DNA of 64,000 nucleotides from SG-bin7 sp964498095 (lineage in GTDB: Bacteria > Bdellovibrionota > Bdellovibrionia > Bdellovibrionales > SG-bin7), in assembly GCA_964498095.1 (NCBI GenBank), contig CAZCFY010000008.1:62001-126000 (forward strand). Direction: 5' to 3'. The position numbers were made by a program, and so were the translations under genes. The number at the start of each line of letters is the position of its first letter. The stretch's first letter is position 1. Positions 16,145-25,170 of the stretch are shown piece after piece. The notes under the pieces were generated by a model. That model saw nothing but the letters and a program-made list of their open reading frames with translations. It was not told the DNA's origin and did not search any database.

Positions 16145-18933
16145 AACTCAGGTTCTCCACAGGCCGACAGAATTTTCGCCTTAACTTCGTCGCGTAAAGC
16201 AATCGCGGCAGACCAGTCGGTGGCTTTGGGCGTGATGGGAGGAAATATCGTCACAGTCAAGGTACTATGCCGCGGCCACCATTGGTCGCTACGCAAAATT
16301 TCTCGCGACCCGTTTATCACGATTGGAATAACAGCGACGTTCTCGCGGGCGGCCGCTAGAAAGGCCCCGACATGGAATGGCCGCAATCCTGTTTGTCGGG
16401 AGAAAGTCCCTTCCGGAAAAATCATTACCGACGCTCCGGTATGCAGAGCGTGATCAATATCCCGCGCGCTTTCTACCGCTTTTTGCGCGTCAAAACGTTC
16501 GACAAATAAACAGCCCAAACGGCGCATAAAGGGCCCCATAAGAAAATGGGACTCAAATTCCTTTTTAACGACGAAGTGATAGTCCTCGGGAAGGGCCGCG
16601 ATCAAAATTAAGGAATCCAAGTAACTGGCGTGATTGCAAACAAAAATCCTATGGCCAATTGAAGTTAAATTCTCGCGTCCGCGAATGGTCAAACGAATTC
16701 GCAGCATAAATAATAAAGCGCGCAGGACGATGCTGCTAAAATGAATTCGCCAAGAGCGCCTTGGTAGCAAAAAAACGCCAATGACTCCACAGGTTAGCGC
16801 GATGCTGGCCACTAGCCAAGCGTAGCCACCATAGAGAAATATCCTTGCTCTTTTAGTAAGAGAGTTAATTGCCGGTAAAATTCCTAAACGAAAAAGGTGA
16901 ATCCACTGTAACCAGCGCGAAGGCGTATGGCCAAGAGTTCCGTTAATGTAAGCCTCTTTTGTGGCATTACGGCGAATTTTGCCGCTCGATGTTTTTAACA
17001 CGGAACGCGGCGGGGTAATTACGATTTCATCTGGAGTCATTCCTAATTTAAGCGCGCATACTTGATTAATTTGTTTTTTAAGATCTTCGTGAATTTCTTT
17101 ACCGCTGATGCGTGTTTCGGCAACGACGACAATTTTTTCTGTTCCCGTTCTTTCATCCGCAACACCAAACACGGCAACGCAGCCTTTGCGAACATCATGA
17201 ACCTGACCGATTTGCTCTTCAATTTCTTCGGGAAACAGGTGGGATCCAGCGCGAATAATAAGATCTTTATTTCTACCCGTAATAAAAAGTTGCCCGCCGG
17301 CAAAATATCCCAAGTCTCCGGTGTCAAGCCAAGGTAAGCCTTTGTCACTTGGTGGGTGAAATAGTTTTTGCGTGGCCTTTGAATTATGATAGTAGCCAGA
17401 AGTTGCCGATGGTCCGCGAAAGTGAATATGGCCAATTTCCCGCTCTTTAAGTTCCAGTCCTTGATTGTTAACAATCCGGACTTCATGGCGAAACACGGGG
17501 ACACCACAGCCCACAAGCTCCAGAGCGTCAGCTTTTTCAGGGGATGTATTGACAGCGCGCTGCTCGGCAATCAATGTTTTGCGCGAAACACAATCTAGCT
17601 GCGGTTCTTTGCCGGGAATTTGAAATGTAAGACCTAAACTGCATTCGGCCAACCCATATACCGGCATCCAAGCTTTATGTTTGAATCCGTAGGGTGCAAA
17701 GCGTTTACTAAATTTCTTTATGGTTTCGGCACTTACTGGTTCGGCACCGCTAAAGGCCATTCGCCATGAATTTAAATTAAGATTTTTTATTTCCTCCTCG
17801 GCGATGCGACTGGCACAAATTTCATAGGCAAAATTGGGTGCGGCCGAAATGGTACCGCGATAGCGGTGGATTGCACTTAACCAATTTGCTGGATGCGCCA
17901 GAAAATTTAAAGGTGACATCAGGACAAGTTCGCTACCGTAATAGAGCGAACCCAAGCAGGCGCCGATAAGACCCATGTCATGATAAAGTGGTAGCCAGCT
18001 GACAAATACATCTCGACAAGTTGCTCCCACGGCAAGGCCCATGGCCCGAATATTGGCAAGTAAATTGGCGTGACTTAGCATAACGCCCTTTGGATCGCCC
18101 GTTGATCCAGAAGTATATTGGAGAAAAGCAATATCAGTGTCATGAATTTTTGGAAAATGTAAGGCAGGACTTATAAGCATAAGTTCGTCGGGGGTGTGCA
18201 CATGTTCCAGGTCTTTGGAAATTGAACCGAAAAGTTTTGCCAGAGTGCGGCCTTCGGGAATTGTGATAAGGAGTCTAGCTTGACTGTTTTTTAAGATGCT
18301 AGCTTGGCGTTTTACGTAGTCTTCAATTTGTGATGGCCGATCAGGTGGATAAAGGGGAACTGGTATAGCGCCGGCATAAAGGCAGCCAAAAAACGCGTAG
18401 AAGAACTCTAAACCAGTAGGCAACATAATCGCTACCGGAGTGTTAGCCGGTAAACCGCGATCAATAATTCCTGAACCCAAGAACTTCGCCCGCTCGCAAA
18501 GGCCCTTAAAGGTGAGTTCACTAATGGTATTATCAGATTCAAGATAGCGGATAAATATTCCATTAGGAGTTTGACTCGCATGAAACTCTAAAACATCTAG
18601 TAGAGTTTGCGCGCTTGTCGGCTCGCTAGAGAAGACTCTTTCCGGTTTCTCACTAGGGCTCTCAATAACAAATTCTTTTTTTATCTTGGGCGCGGACTCT
18701 ATGAATTGTAACAAATCTTTTACCGTGCGCGCGGTGCCAAGGACTATATCTGGTAATGAAACGCCGAACTGGTTTTCAATCCGCATAAGGAGCTCGGCGC
18801 GGCCAAGGCTGTCGACCCCAAGATCCTTTTCCAAGTCACTTGTAAGTTGCACTGAGGGCTGGGCTGCTCCGGGACGAAGTTCCTGCAGTAGCTTGGTGAT
18901 GATGCGAACTAATGTTTCGGAATTACCATTCAC
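16138..18933 (-). CDS. ACP-fatty acyl-AMP ligase-acyltransferase fusion
   Basis: A 931-aa three-domain protein. Residues 1-80: acyl carrier domain with the phosphopantetheine site GVDSLG (Ser42). Residues about 105-680: adenylate-forming ligase of the FAAL type; the P-loop-like YTSGSTGDPKGV is at 273-284, with a DTGDLG adenylate motif and a final K in SGKIRRN. Residues about 700-931: transmembrane hairpin then a PlsC acyltransferase with NHxxxxD (His768, Asp773) and FPEGT (839-843). The order suggests an acyl chain is activated, loaded on the fused carrier and passed to a lysophospholipid, as in Aas/LplT-like lipid remodelling. Followed by the overlapping MFS gene, reminiscent of LplT with Aas. 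Substrate chain is unknown. Confidence 0.9.
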   Translation of the reverse strand: MNGNSETLVRIITKLLQELRPGAAQPSVQLTSDLEKDLGVDSLGRAELLMRIENQFGVSLPDIVLGTARTVKDLLQFIESAPKIKKEFVIESPSEKPERVFSSEPTSAQTLLDVLEFHASQTPNGIFIRYLESDNTISELTFKGLCERAKFLGSGIIDRGLPANTPVAIMLPTGLEFFYAFFGCLYAGAIPVPLYPPDRPSQIEDYVKRQASILKNSQARLLITIPEGRTLAKLFGSISKDLEHVHTPDELMLISPALHFPKIHDTDIAFLQYTSGSTGDPKGVMLSHANLLANIRAMGLAVGATCRDVFVSWLPLYHDMGLIGACLGSLYYGSELVLMSPLNFLAHPANWLSAIHRYRGTISAAPNFAYEICASRIAEEEIKNLNLNSWRMAFSGAEPVSAETIKKFSKRFAPYGFKHKAWMPVYGLAECSLGLTFQIPGKEPQLDCVSRKTLIAEQRAVNTSPEKADALELVGCGVPVFRHEVRIVNNQGLELKEREIGHIHFRGPSATSGYYHNSKATQKLFHPPSDKGLPWLDTGDLGYFAGGQLFITGRNKDLIIRAGSHLFPEEIEEQIGQVHDVRKGCVAVFGVADERTGTEKIVVVAETRISGKEIHEDLKKQINQVCALKLGMTPDEIVITPPRSVLKTSSGKIRRNATKEAYINGTLGHTPSRWLQWIHLFRLGILPAINSLTKRARIFLYGGYAWLVASIALTCGVIGVFLLPRRSWRIHFSSIVLRALLFMLRIRLTIRGRENLTSIGHRIFVCNHASYLDSLILIAALPEDYHFVVKKEFESHFLMGPFMRRLGCLFVERFDAQKAVESARDIDHALHTGASVMIFPEGTFSRQTGLRPFHVGAFLAAARENVAVIPIVINGSREILRSDQWWPRHSTLTVTIFPPITPKATDWSAAIALRDEVKAKILSACGEPELW

Positions 18934-19078
18934 CTTTTACCTCAATGCGGGCAGGAATTCATCGCGTTTTGGGAGCAGAATTGCGCACTTTCTTTATAAG
19001 ATCAAAACAATTTTTTTTGTCAAATTGTCTTATAGGTTTAGTCACTTAGTGTCGTCATACACTGTGTCCCACCGCTGA

Positions 19079-19498
19079 TCACTTTGCCTTAGGTGTGTAC
19101 TCGGTTTTTTTGGCGGTCATGGAAATAGAAATTGTTGGCGTTTCTCCAATTGGGCCGGTAGAAATCTCGGCGGGTTGGCCAAAGAGAGCAACAATACTTG
19201 GCATGGAGACTACGCCATTTGGCTTAACTGTTCCATCAACCACCAAATACTCCATATGAATTGTGGTATTGGTCACTTCTTTTACCCGACCAAGAAGAAC
19301 GACATTTTCTTTCAAATCGGTCAGAGTAACCCAAGTCTTCATATCTTTATCCATCACAAATTCTTGTGAAGTAGAAATACTTTTCTTAGATGGGGTCTGA
19401 TATTTAAAATTTGTTTCAATTTTAAAACCTTCTTTAGGCAATGCGCTTGAATACGTGGGCGACAGCGATATTAGGATAAAGAAAAATAGTAATTTCAT
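19079..19498 (-). CDS. Small exported protein, unknown
   Basis: A 139-aa exported protein; the ATG at 19498 follows GGAGG by 5-6 nt and starts a signal peptide ending SSA-L. The mature part is Thr/Lys-rich beta-strand-like sequence (ETNFKYQTPSKKSISTSQEF) with no Cys and no known motif. It lies 26 nt downstream of the PDZ-fragment protein and probably shares its transcript, so both may act together in the periplasm. Confidence 0.62.
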   Translation of the reverse strand: MKLLFFFILISLSPTYSSALPKEGFKIETNFKYQTPSKKSISTSQEFVMDKDMKTWVTLTDLKENVVLLGRVKEVTNTTIHMEYLVVDGTVKPNGVVSMPSIVALFGQPAEISTGPIGETPTISISMTAKKTEYTPKAK

Positions 19499-19524
19499 AG
19501 GTACCTCCACAGTCCTGGGTAGTT

Positions 19525-19848
19525 TTATTGTTCGTTAGTTTGGTCGGATTTTTCGAGTTCGTTGTAGAGTTCCATGGCTTTCGCGGGAGAGTCAACAGGT
19601 TCACCATTTACGGATTTTATAACATCGCCTCTCTTTAAGGAGAGCTTTGTTTTCGCATTTAGATCTATTGACTTTCCTTCTGCGCTTACGGGCACAAGTT
19701 CTTCACTGTTTTCAGTAGAAGGCTGGGCATTTTCTAAGAGTTGCTGTAAGTCAGGTGAAATAGATTCTAGTTCTTTGGCTGTATTTATTGTTTCAGCGGC
19801 ATTACTGAAATGCGTGAAAAGTAAAACTGTACTAAATAGAAATTTCAT
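19525..19848 (-). CDS. Small exported protein with PDZ-like C-terminus
   Basis: A 107-aa protein with signal peptide (residues 1-17, cleavage after SNA) and a good GGAGGTCTT ribosome site. The C-terminal half, LKRGDVIKSVNGEPVDSPA and what follows, reads as the second half of a PDZ domain of the GspC/PulC or DegP type, where the RGDxIxxVNGxPV turn closes the peptide groove. The rest of a full PDZ (about 80-90 aa) may be present in a divergent form upstream. It probably binds a peptide end in the periplasm; partner unknown. Confidence 0.6.
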   Translation of the reverse strand: MKFLFSTVLLFTHFSNAAETINTAKELESISPDLQQLLENAQPSTENSEELVPVSAEGKSIDLNAKTKLSLKRGDVIKSVNGEPVDSPAKAMELYNELEKSDQTNEQ

Positions 19849-19890
19849 AAGACCTCCGTGTGGTTAGAATTTTAGTTAATAGATCTAGCC

Positions 19891-20037
19891 ATGTCTATTG
19901 AAATCAAGAAGCTCAGATGTTCACTTCCGGAGCCGGAAGTGAAAGCCCTTGCCTTTCCATTGATATAAACAATCATCGTCATGAGTGCTCTTGATCCTGA
20001 TTCATTGAATGAATTAAGCAAAAAAGTGGAAGAATAA
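19891..20037 (+). pseudogene. Possible small gene with an in-frame TAA
   Basis: The + frame opens at ATG 19891, reads 25 residues beginning MSIEIKKLRCSLPEPEVKA, meets TAA at 19966, then continues in the same frame through a second ATG (19981) to 20037 with MSALDPDSLNELSKKVEE. Both halves have a protein-like composition. It could be a decayed small gene or two short peptides. The opposite-strand 69-aa frame over the same bases is less convincing. The rest of 19849-20243 holds only the control sites listed next. Confidence 0.25.
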
Positions 20038-20160
20038 ATTGAATTGAGATTAATTAGTGCTACGCGCGAACCCTGGACCAAGGGCTTAACTTAGCTCTGA
20101 TCGGAGGTGCGGAGTCGGTTATTTAAGTGCCGTCGCGCCAAGGGCAATGACAAGCGGCAA

Positions 20161-20177
20161 ACGGTCCTTTCTACCGT
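20161..20177. repeat. ACGGT hairpin, copy 1
   Basis: ACGGT-CCTTTCT-ACCGT, a 5-bp perfect inverted repeat with a 7-nt loop, 67 bp upstream of the globin start. An almost identical 17-mer (two differences) lies at 20736-20752, upstream of the next gene. Could be a shared operator or a small hairpin element. Confidence 0.5.
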
Positions 20178-20189
20178 GAATTAAAAACT

Positions 20190-20207
20190 TTGATTAATCA
20201 TAATCAA
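20190..20207. promoter_or_regulatory. Palindromic operator before globin gene
   Basis: TTGATTA-ATCA-TAATCAA is a perfect 7-bp inverted repeat with a 4-nt spacer, ending 36 bp upstream of the globin ATG. Its TTGAT/ATCAA ends resemble FNR/CRP-family boxes (TTGAT-N4-ATCAA), though the spacing between those cores is 8 rather than 4. It is a plausible site for an oxygen- or NO-responsive regulator. Confidence 0.5.
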
Positions 20208-20243
20208 TTGGTTTTAAAAGACATATGCGTTATTTAACTAAGT

Positions 20244-20642
20244 ATGCTGACCGATAAAGATGTTTTGAAAAGTTTTGAACGCGTAAAAGACAACACGTCT
20301 TTTTTCGATGCATTTTATGCTCTATTTGCAGCGGCCGATAGCCGTGTCGCTGAAAAATTTCGTAATACGGAAATGTCCAAACAAAAGGCCGCTCTGGTAG
20401 ATAGTATCTACTGCTTATTAAAGATAGGTCGCGGAGTAAAAGAAGCCGAAGATAAAATCGAACAGATTGCCGTTACCCATGACAGACATCACAAAAATAT
20501 TGAGCCTGAACTCTATGGTGTTTGGTTAAGGTGTTTAACTGAGACACTGTATCGCTACGACAAAGAGTTCAATTTTGTACTGGAAGAAAAATGGCGGCGA
20601 GAATTAACCAACGGAATTTTTAAAATTATATCTAAATACTAA
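20244..20642 (+). CDS. Single-domain globin-like protein
   Basis: A 132-aa all-helical protein whose spacing fits a bacterial globin: N-terminal A-helix, FYALFAAADSRVAEKF (the CD region typical of globin-like proteins), an E-helix at MSKQKAALVDSIYCLL and an F-helix His at residue 79 in IAVTHDRHHKN, then a G-helix with YGVWLRCLTETL. His79 is the likely proximal haem ligand; His82 and His83 are neighbours. No reductase domain is attached. Such proteins bind O2 or NO. A palindromic operator precedes it. Family read by eye; a search would confirm. Confidence 0.72.
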   Translation: MLTDKDVLKSFERVKDNTSFFDAFYALFAAADSRVAEKFRNTEMSKQKAALVDSIYCLLKIGRGVKEAEDKIEQIAVTHDRHHKNIEPELYGVWLRCLTETLYRYDKEFNFVLEEKWRRELTNGIFKIISKY

Positions 20643-20735
20643 TTCGTCGAACAAATAACTCCACCCTTGGAATCCCGATATTCTAATTACTTTTTATTTA
20701 TGTAATGCCTATCACTGGAGCTTCTTGTTTAAAAG

Positions 20736-20752
20736 ACGGTACTTTCCACCGT
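20736..20752. repeat. ACGGT hairpin, copy 2
   Basis: ACGGT-ACTTTCC-ACCGT, matching copy 1 at 20161 in 15 of 17 positions. It lies 98 bp upstream of the YkgJ-methyltransferase gene. A CAAGCGG string stands next to both copies but on opposite sides. Confidence 0.5.
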
Positions 20753-20850
20753 CAGCAAGCGGAGCATTTAACGAGTTCTAGTTCAAACACACTAGATTTT
20801 ACGAGACTAAATATTTTGACAATTTAAAATTAAAAACTTGAGAATAAGAC

Positions 20851-22386
20851 ATGAAAGCATCAGTAGAAACTCTAGCAGAAATCGCCAAAGATATTTTTTC
20901 TCAATGGGACAAAGCGTGGCCTGACCGGCGTGCTGGCTTAGAAAGTAGGGGAGTAAAGCTCGCTTGTCAGCCAGGCTGTGTGGGATGCTGTTATATGAAA
21001 AAGCCGTGTACGTTTGCCGAAGCTTGCGCGGTGTCGACTATCATGCGCGCGAATTTGTCCGCGCAAGAGCAGGAAATCGCTAGAGTCAAAGTGGAAAACG
21101 TCGTTTCCGCTCCGCATGTGAGTCAGCAGTGTCCTTTTTTAGTGAAAGGCGTGTGCGCAATCTATGAAGCACGGCCACTCGCTTGCCGTGCCTTGTGGGT
21201 TAGTGAAAACCAGCGCCAGAACTGCCGCGAAATTTCGTCTGCGGTGAATCAACCGGAGTGTAGTCGTACGCTTTCTGATTTGACCAAAAAATTAGAAGAG
21301 CGCCAGGCGCCTTATCTTGATGGAGCCAAAACCTCTTTCTCCACTTTGTCTGAAGGATTACACGAAGTGTGGAAGCAATCACCGCTTGAGAATTTTTCGA
21401 TTGCCAATTCCGCCTGGCAAAAGCGTTTAAAGTCGCGATCATCGGCGCACGATCAAAACTGGATTGACGATCTTAACGACTGGAACATTTTAAACTTTCC
21501 TCTATCTTTGCCAGTGGCCGGAGATTATCTGCCCGACTTCACGCTTTTAAGGAAGAAAGTAAATCAAATCGAACTCTATGATGAAACTATAGAGTCAGAT
21601 AATATGCCGGAGTTTATTTCACTTTATAAAAGAAAGCCCCATGCGGGCTATAATTGGGATACGGAAGAATTTTATTGGGAACGAAAGCCAGAAACATCAG
21701 AACTGCCTTACATCATTTGGATGTCAGACTCCCCGCAAGAGCGCTTTATGATGTGGGAGGCTGCCAAATGCTGCTCTGGAAAAGTACTATGTGGCGGGTT
21801 GGGGCTCGGAGTCTTTCCGCAATTAGCGCTTTCTCAAAAACAGGTGGAGTCCATAGATATCGTCGAATACGACCCAAATATTATTAAAATAATAAAGAGC
21901 ACGTGGGAAAGGAACCCTTGGCCGCACTCTAAAAATGTGCGAATTATAAATGACAGCATCGAAAATTATTTGAAAACGACTAAAGAAAAGTACGACTCCG
22001 TTTACATTGACACTTGGGATGCGATTTACCACGAGTACCTTCCGCATTTAAATTTTTTAAGGAAACTCAGTGAGGGCGTATTAAAGCCTAACGGAAAAAT
22101 CTATCTTTGGGCGTATGACCTGATGTTGAGAATGTTTTTATCTACCGCACGGTCGGTATTTTTACGAAGAAAGCAGTTCCTCCTATTGCCGGAAAATGGG
22201 CTAAAGACGTTTACGAAAAAATTCGGTCTGCTTTACGACCTCATTTTTTGGTTGCGGCAAAATCCAAATGCGGATCTAGAAGACTTCCTGGGTAAAGCTT
22301 ACGACATCGCGACGGAAAAAACCGAAGATCTCGGTATTTTAAAACTACAAAACTTTGAAGGCGCGGAATCCTTAGCACGGGCTTAA
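20851..22386 (+). CDS. YkgJ metal-binding domain fused to SAM methyltransferase
   Basis: A 511-aa fusion. Residues 35-120 are a YkgJ (zinc- or iron-chelating) domain: Cys39, Cys43, Cys46, Cys47 in CQPGCVGCC, then CPFLVKGVCAIYEARPLACR with the family's RPxxCR ending. Residues 120-300 are a linker with WDTEEFYWE. Residues 300-470 are a class I SAM-dependent methyltransferase: a glycine-rich GGLGLG motif I, acidic IVEYDP after strand 2, and YDSVYIDTWD, resembling spermidine-synthase-like folds. The combination suggests a metal-sensing or metal-dependent modification enzyme, but substrate is unknown. The start has only a weak ribosome site. Sequence in both halves looks intact. Confidence 0.75.
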   Translation: MKASVETLAEIAKDIFSQWDKAWPDRRAGLESRGVKLACQPGCVGCCYMKKPCTFAEACAVSTIMRANLSAQEQEIARVKVENVVSAPHVSQQCPFLVKGVCAIYEARPLACRALWVSENQRQNCREISSAVNQPECSRTLSDLTKKLEERQAPYLDGAKTSFSTLSEGLHEVWKQSPLENFSIANSAWQKRLKSRSSAHDQNWIDDLNDWNILNFPLSLPVAGDYLPDFTLLRKKVNQIELYDETIESDNMPEFISLYKRKPHAGYNWDTEEFYWERKPETSELPYIIWMSDSPQERFMMWEAAKCCSGKVLCGGLGLGVFPQLALSQKQVESIDIVEYDPNIIKIIKSTWERNPWPHSKNVRIINDSIENYLKTTKEKYDSVYIDTWDAIYHEYLPHLNFLRKLSEGVLKPNGKIYLWAYDLMLRMFLSTARSVFLRRKQFLLLPENGLKTFTKKFGLLYDLIFWLRQNPNADLEDFLGKAYDIATEKTEDLGILKLQNFEGAESLARA

Positions 22387-22523
22387 GAGTAATCCAGGAG
22401 TTCCGACACTTTCATGCGCGCCTGCCGAAGACCGTGTGGCTTTTTGACCTAATCACAATGATAAATTACTTCTGTGAAGTGGCTACTGTACTTGTTGCGC
22501 AATAAGAGTTATAGCATTTTGAT

Positions 22524-22949
22524 ATGGCGATCCAGATTAATGATCTACTCTTGGGTTTTGTGGCAGCAGGGGTTTCTGTACTTACAATTCACGAAATTCT
22601 TGTATTTCTACTTAAAAAGGCAGGCTTTTTACCAAGTGCAACACCTTGGTCAGTTAAACCCATCGGGCCGTGGAACGTACCAACGATAGTAAATTCCGTG
22701 TTTTGGGGTGGGCTTTGGGGTATTGTCTACGTGCTGATTAGGGATTTTTTACCGTTTGAATTCGTTTGGGAAAAAGGTTGGGCCTTTGGTATCCTGATAG
22801 CATTTGTCAGCAACTTTACTCTTTTGCCACTCATCAAAGGCAAGCCGTTGTTTATGGGTGCCAATTATAGTCTTATTGGCTGCGTTCTTCTTATCTTGTC
22901 GGGATTTGGAATTGTCACAGCCTTACTTTTCGCAAAACTACGAGGATGA
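22524..22949 (+). CDS. Small integral membrane protein
   Basis: A 141-aa protein with about four transmembrane segments (roughly residues 5-30, 55-78, 85-105, 115-138) and a short loop WSVKPIGPWNVPTIVNS. Similar small four-helix membrane proteins are common and poorly characterised. No catalytic motif. It stands alone between the methyltransferase fusion and the Hcp-like gene. Confidence 0.65.
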   Translation: MAIQINDLLLGFVAAGVSVLTIHEILVFLLKKAGFLPSATPWSVKPIGPWNVPTIVNSVFWGGLWGIVYVLIRDFLPFEFVWEKGWAFGILIAFVSNFTLLPLIKGKPLFMGANYSLIGCVLLILSGFGIVTALLFAKLRG

Positions 22950-23022
22950 TTTTTTTCAAATCTCGCGCTTCTTTAGTCGACAAAACTGCCGACTTCCGCA
23001 AAACTAATTCTTAGGGGCGCAA

Positions 23023-24162
23023 ATGCATGAAGTCGATAGCCGTTTAAGGACTGGGTTGAGAATCCTTCGCATCATCATATTGTTCGCCATTTTATTTCCC
23101 ATTGGCTACATTCTGCTTTCTAACTATTACGACTTTGAGCCGCCAAGCGAGATAATTCAAAAAATCCTAAAAGACCGTGAGGAAGAAAGGATTAGAACCG
23201 AGGGAGAACCCATTCTCGCCGAGCAGAGAAAGCAATGGCAAAAGGAAGCGGACGCTCGAAAGCAAAGAGAAGACGAGCTCATCGCCAAAAAAGCCAAAGA
23301 ACGAACCAAAGAATATCTTTTGACTCAGTTGGGATGGGTATTGGTCGTAGGCGAGGGCAACTTAGTGGACCCGTACAGATTTTATAGAGAATGTAATCAA
23401 AAAAAAGACTGCAATATCCCAGAAAAATTAAGGCAATGCCTGAGCCGCGATATTCGTAGCTGTGTGGAGCTCGTGTCTTATGTGGATTCGGCAAAAGAAC
23501 TTAAAGAAAAATTTAAACATGAACGAGCCATGGCATTACCCATAGCATGCAATTCCGGAGTTTTTGCTTTCTGCTATATGGATATAAAGCAAATGCCGGT
23601 CGGCAAAGCGCAAATGGTGCTAAAAAAACTATGTGAACACAACTGGGCCCAAGGATGCTACGCTCTTGGTTTTTTGGAATTCTACGATAACCCGGAGATA
23701 AAAGACCGCGTTTGGAACAAAGCCTGCGACTTGAATCCCGTTTTTTGTCGCGAAATCGCCGATAAGGTGCGATTCTCATTTCAAGGAACGGAGACATACA
23801 AACTAGGTGAGCCATGGTTTAAAAGAGGCTGCGAAAAAGGGGATAGATTGTCGTGTAAGGAAGCCGGGTTGGTGCCGCGCGCCTTATACCAGGATCTGTG
23901 TGACGAAAAAAAATCTTTTTTGGCGTGTTTCCGCGCCGGCGTGCAGCTTAGTTATGATCAAGACTTTAAAGAGGCGGCAAAATATTTGGGTAAAGCTTGC
24001 GAAAATGCCCGGCCGAGCGAAGCGTACTTTTGTACCTATCCCGATGGTCCCGATGCGGAGGCCTTTCCAGCTTACAGCGCGTGGCGGAGCAGAGCCGAGA
24101 AACTTGAGGAAGCATGGTTTCTGTCCCTAGCGCCAATAAATTTGAGGATTATGGAAGATTAA
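23023..24162 (+). CDS. Membrane-anchored Sel1/Hcp-like cysteine-rich repeat protein
   Basis: A 379-aa protein with a single N-terminal transmembrane helix (residues 15-35), a charged coiled-coil-like segment (residues 50-95, Glu/Lys/Arg-rich) and then about six helical repeats, each with a pair of Cys (for example ACNSGVFAFC, LCEHNWAQGC, ACDLNPVFC, GCEKGDRLSC). This is the pattern of Sel1-like/Hcp proteins, where each helix pair is closed by a disulphide. The repeats therefore face the periplasm. Such proteins mediate protein contacts. Partner unknown. Confidence 0.75.
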   Translation: MHEVDSRLRTGLRILRIIILFAILFPIGYILLSNYYDFEPPSEIIQKILKDREEERIRTEGEPILAEQRKQWQKEADARKQREDELIAKKAKERTKEYLLTQLGWVLVVGEGNLVDPYRFYRECNQKKDCNIPEKLRQCLSRDIRSCVELVSYVDSAKELKEKFKHERAMALPIACNSGVFAFCYMDIKQMPVGKAQMVLKKLCEHNWAQGCYALGFLEFYDNPEIKDRVWNKACDLNPVFCREIADKVRFSFQGTETYKLGEPWFKRGCEKGDRLSCKEAGLVPRALYQDLCDEKKSFLACFRAGVQLSYDQDFKEAAKYLGKACENARPSEAYFCTYPDGPDAEAFPAYSAWRSRAEKLEEAWFLSLAPINLRIMED

Positions 24163-24202
24163 GCGGTTCGGCGAGAGTTTAACGTAAAACGCCTCACCAA
24201 GT

Positions 24203-25081
24203 CTAAACCTTCGAAGGAAGTTTTCTAAACTTCTGTTTAAACGCGTCGGTAAAAGCGCCAAAGTTTTCGTAACCTACGAGCAGCGCCACCTGGCTTACCG
24301 AATAAGTTTTCTGTTTTAGTAATCCCATGGCCTCATCAAGCCGACGGTTTTTTAGATAGGAGTAGGGCGTTGTTCCGGTTTCCTTTGTGAACTTTCTCGT
24401 GAGAGTTGAAATGCTCGCGCCAGAATATCTGGCCAGGTCCTTTAAATCCATGGGCGCAAAAAGATTGGACTCGATATATTGAATCGCGCGAGATGCGATG
24501 CCGGCGTCGTCAAACGTTAAAGTGGCATTTCCTTTTTCTCTCTTATTAAAGTAAATCTTTAGAATTTCCTTTAAAACTTCTGTCTCAAAAAACTGTAACG
24601 ACATCGGGTTTGGATTTTTGGTGATAACCCTGAGGGTAAAGTATTCCAAGATGAGTTGCTTCAACCAAACCGTACGGCCTATTTTTTTACAAACCCGAAA
24701 GAAGCCATTTAGCTCAGATGGCTTCATACCAATATTGCTGGCGGCCCACTCGACCTGATCTTTATTGGGGTAAAGTGCCAAAGTGTCATAAATAGAACTT
24801 TTGCCCTCATCATCGTGAATAAGATTTTTGGGCACAATCAGAAAGCTTTCGTTATCTATTTTAAAAGTTTGTTTGGGATTTTTGGTTCTTACTTCCATGA
24901 CACAGGCGCCGCGCGGGAACACCAACATGAGCCGGTCATGAATGTGGAAATCCTTATAAAATTCGCAGCTGCGTTCGTAAGCGATACCCATGGGCATCGT
25001 GAAATCAATAACTTGATTGAGCAAACAACCCGTGGGCTTAAATTCAAATCCCTTAATCGCGGGTAAAACGAGTGATTCCAT
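24203..25081 (-). CDS. AraC-family transcription regulator
   Basis: A 292-aa regulator. The C-terminal 100 residues hold the double helix-turn-helix of AraC proteins: MDLKDLARYSGASISTLTRK (first HTH), then YLKNRRLDEAMGLL and VSQVALLVGYENFGAF (second HTH). The N-terminal part is a cupin-like sensor with the segment FKDFHIHDRLMLVFPRG. It is divergent from the gene pair at 25171-26096, with 89 bp between starts, and may control it. Confidence 0.87.
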   Translation of the reverse strand: MESLVLPAIKGFEFKPTGCLLNQVIDFTMPMGIAYERSCEFYKDFHIHDRLMLVFPRGACVMEVRTKNPKQTFKIDNESFLIVPKNLIHDDEGKSSIYDTLALYPNKDQVEWAASNIGMKPSELNGFFRVCKKIGRTVWLKQLILEYFTLRVITKNPNPMSLQFFETEVLKEILKIYFNKREKGNATLTFDDAGIASRAIQYIESNLFAPMDLKDLARYSGASISTLTRKFTKETGTTPYSYLKNRRLDEAMGLLKQKTYSVSQVALLVGYENFGAFTDAFKQKFRKLPSKV

Positions 25082-25170
25082 AGATTGACGATTTTACCGA
25101 AGTTTTAGAGTTTTTCACCAATTATATTTTTCTCTGAAAAAGGTACAGTCACGACTCGTACGGAGGAACC

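Noticed and set aside
19872..20081. 69-aa minus-strand frame
   Set aside because: Composition is not protein-like and the plus strand has a better though interrupted reading; neither is secure.
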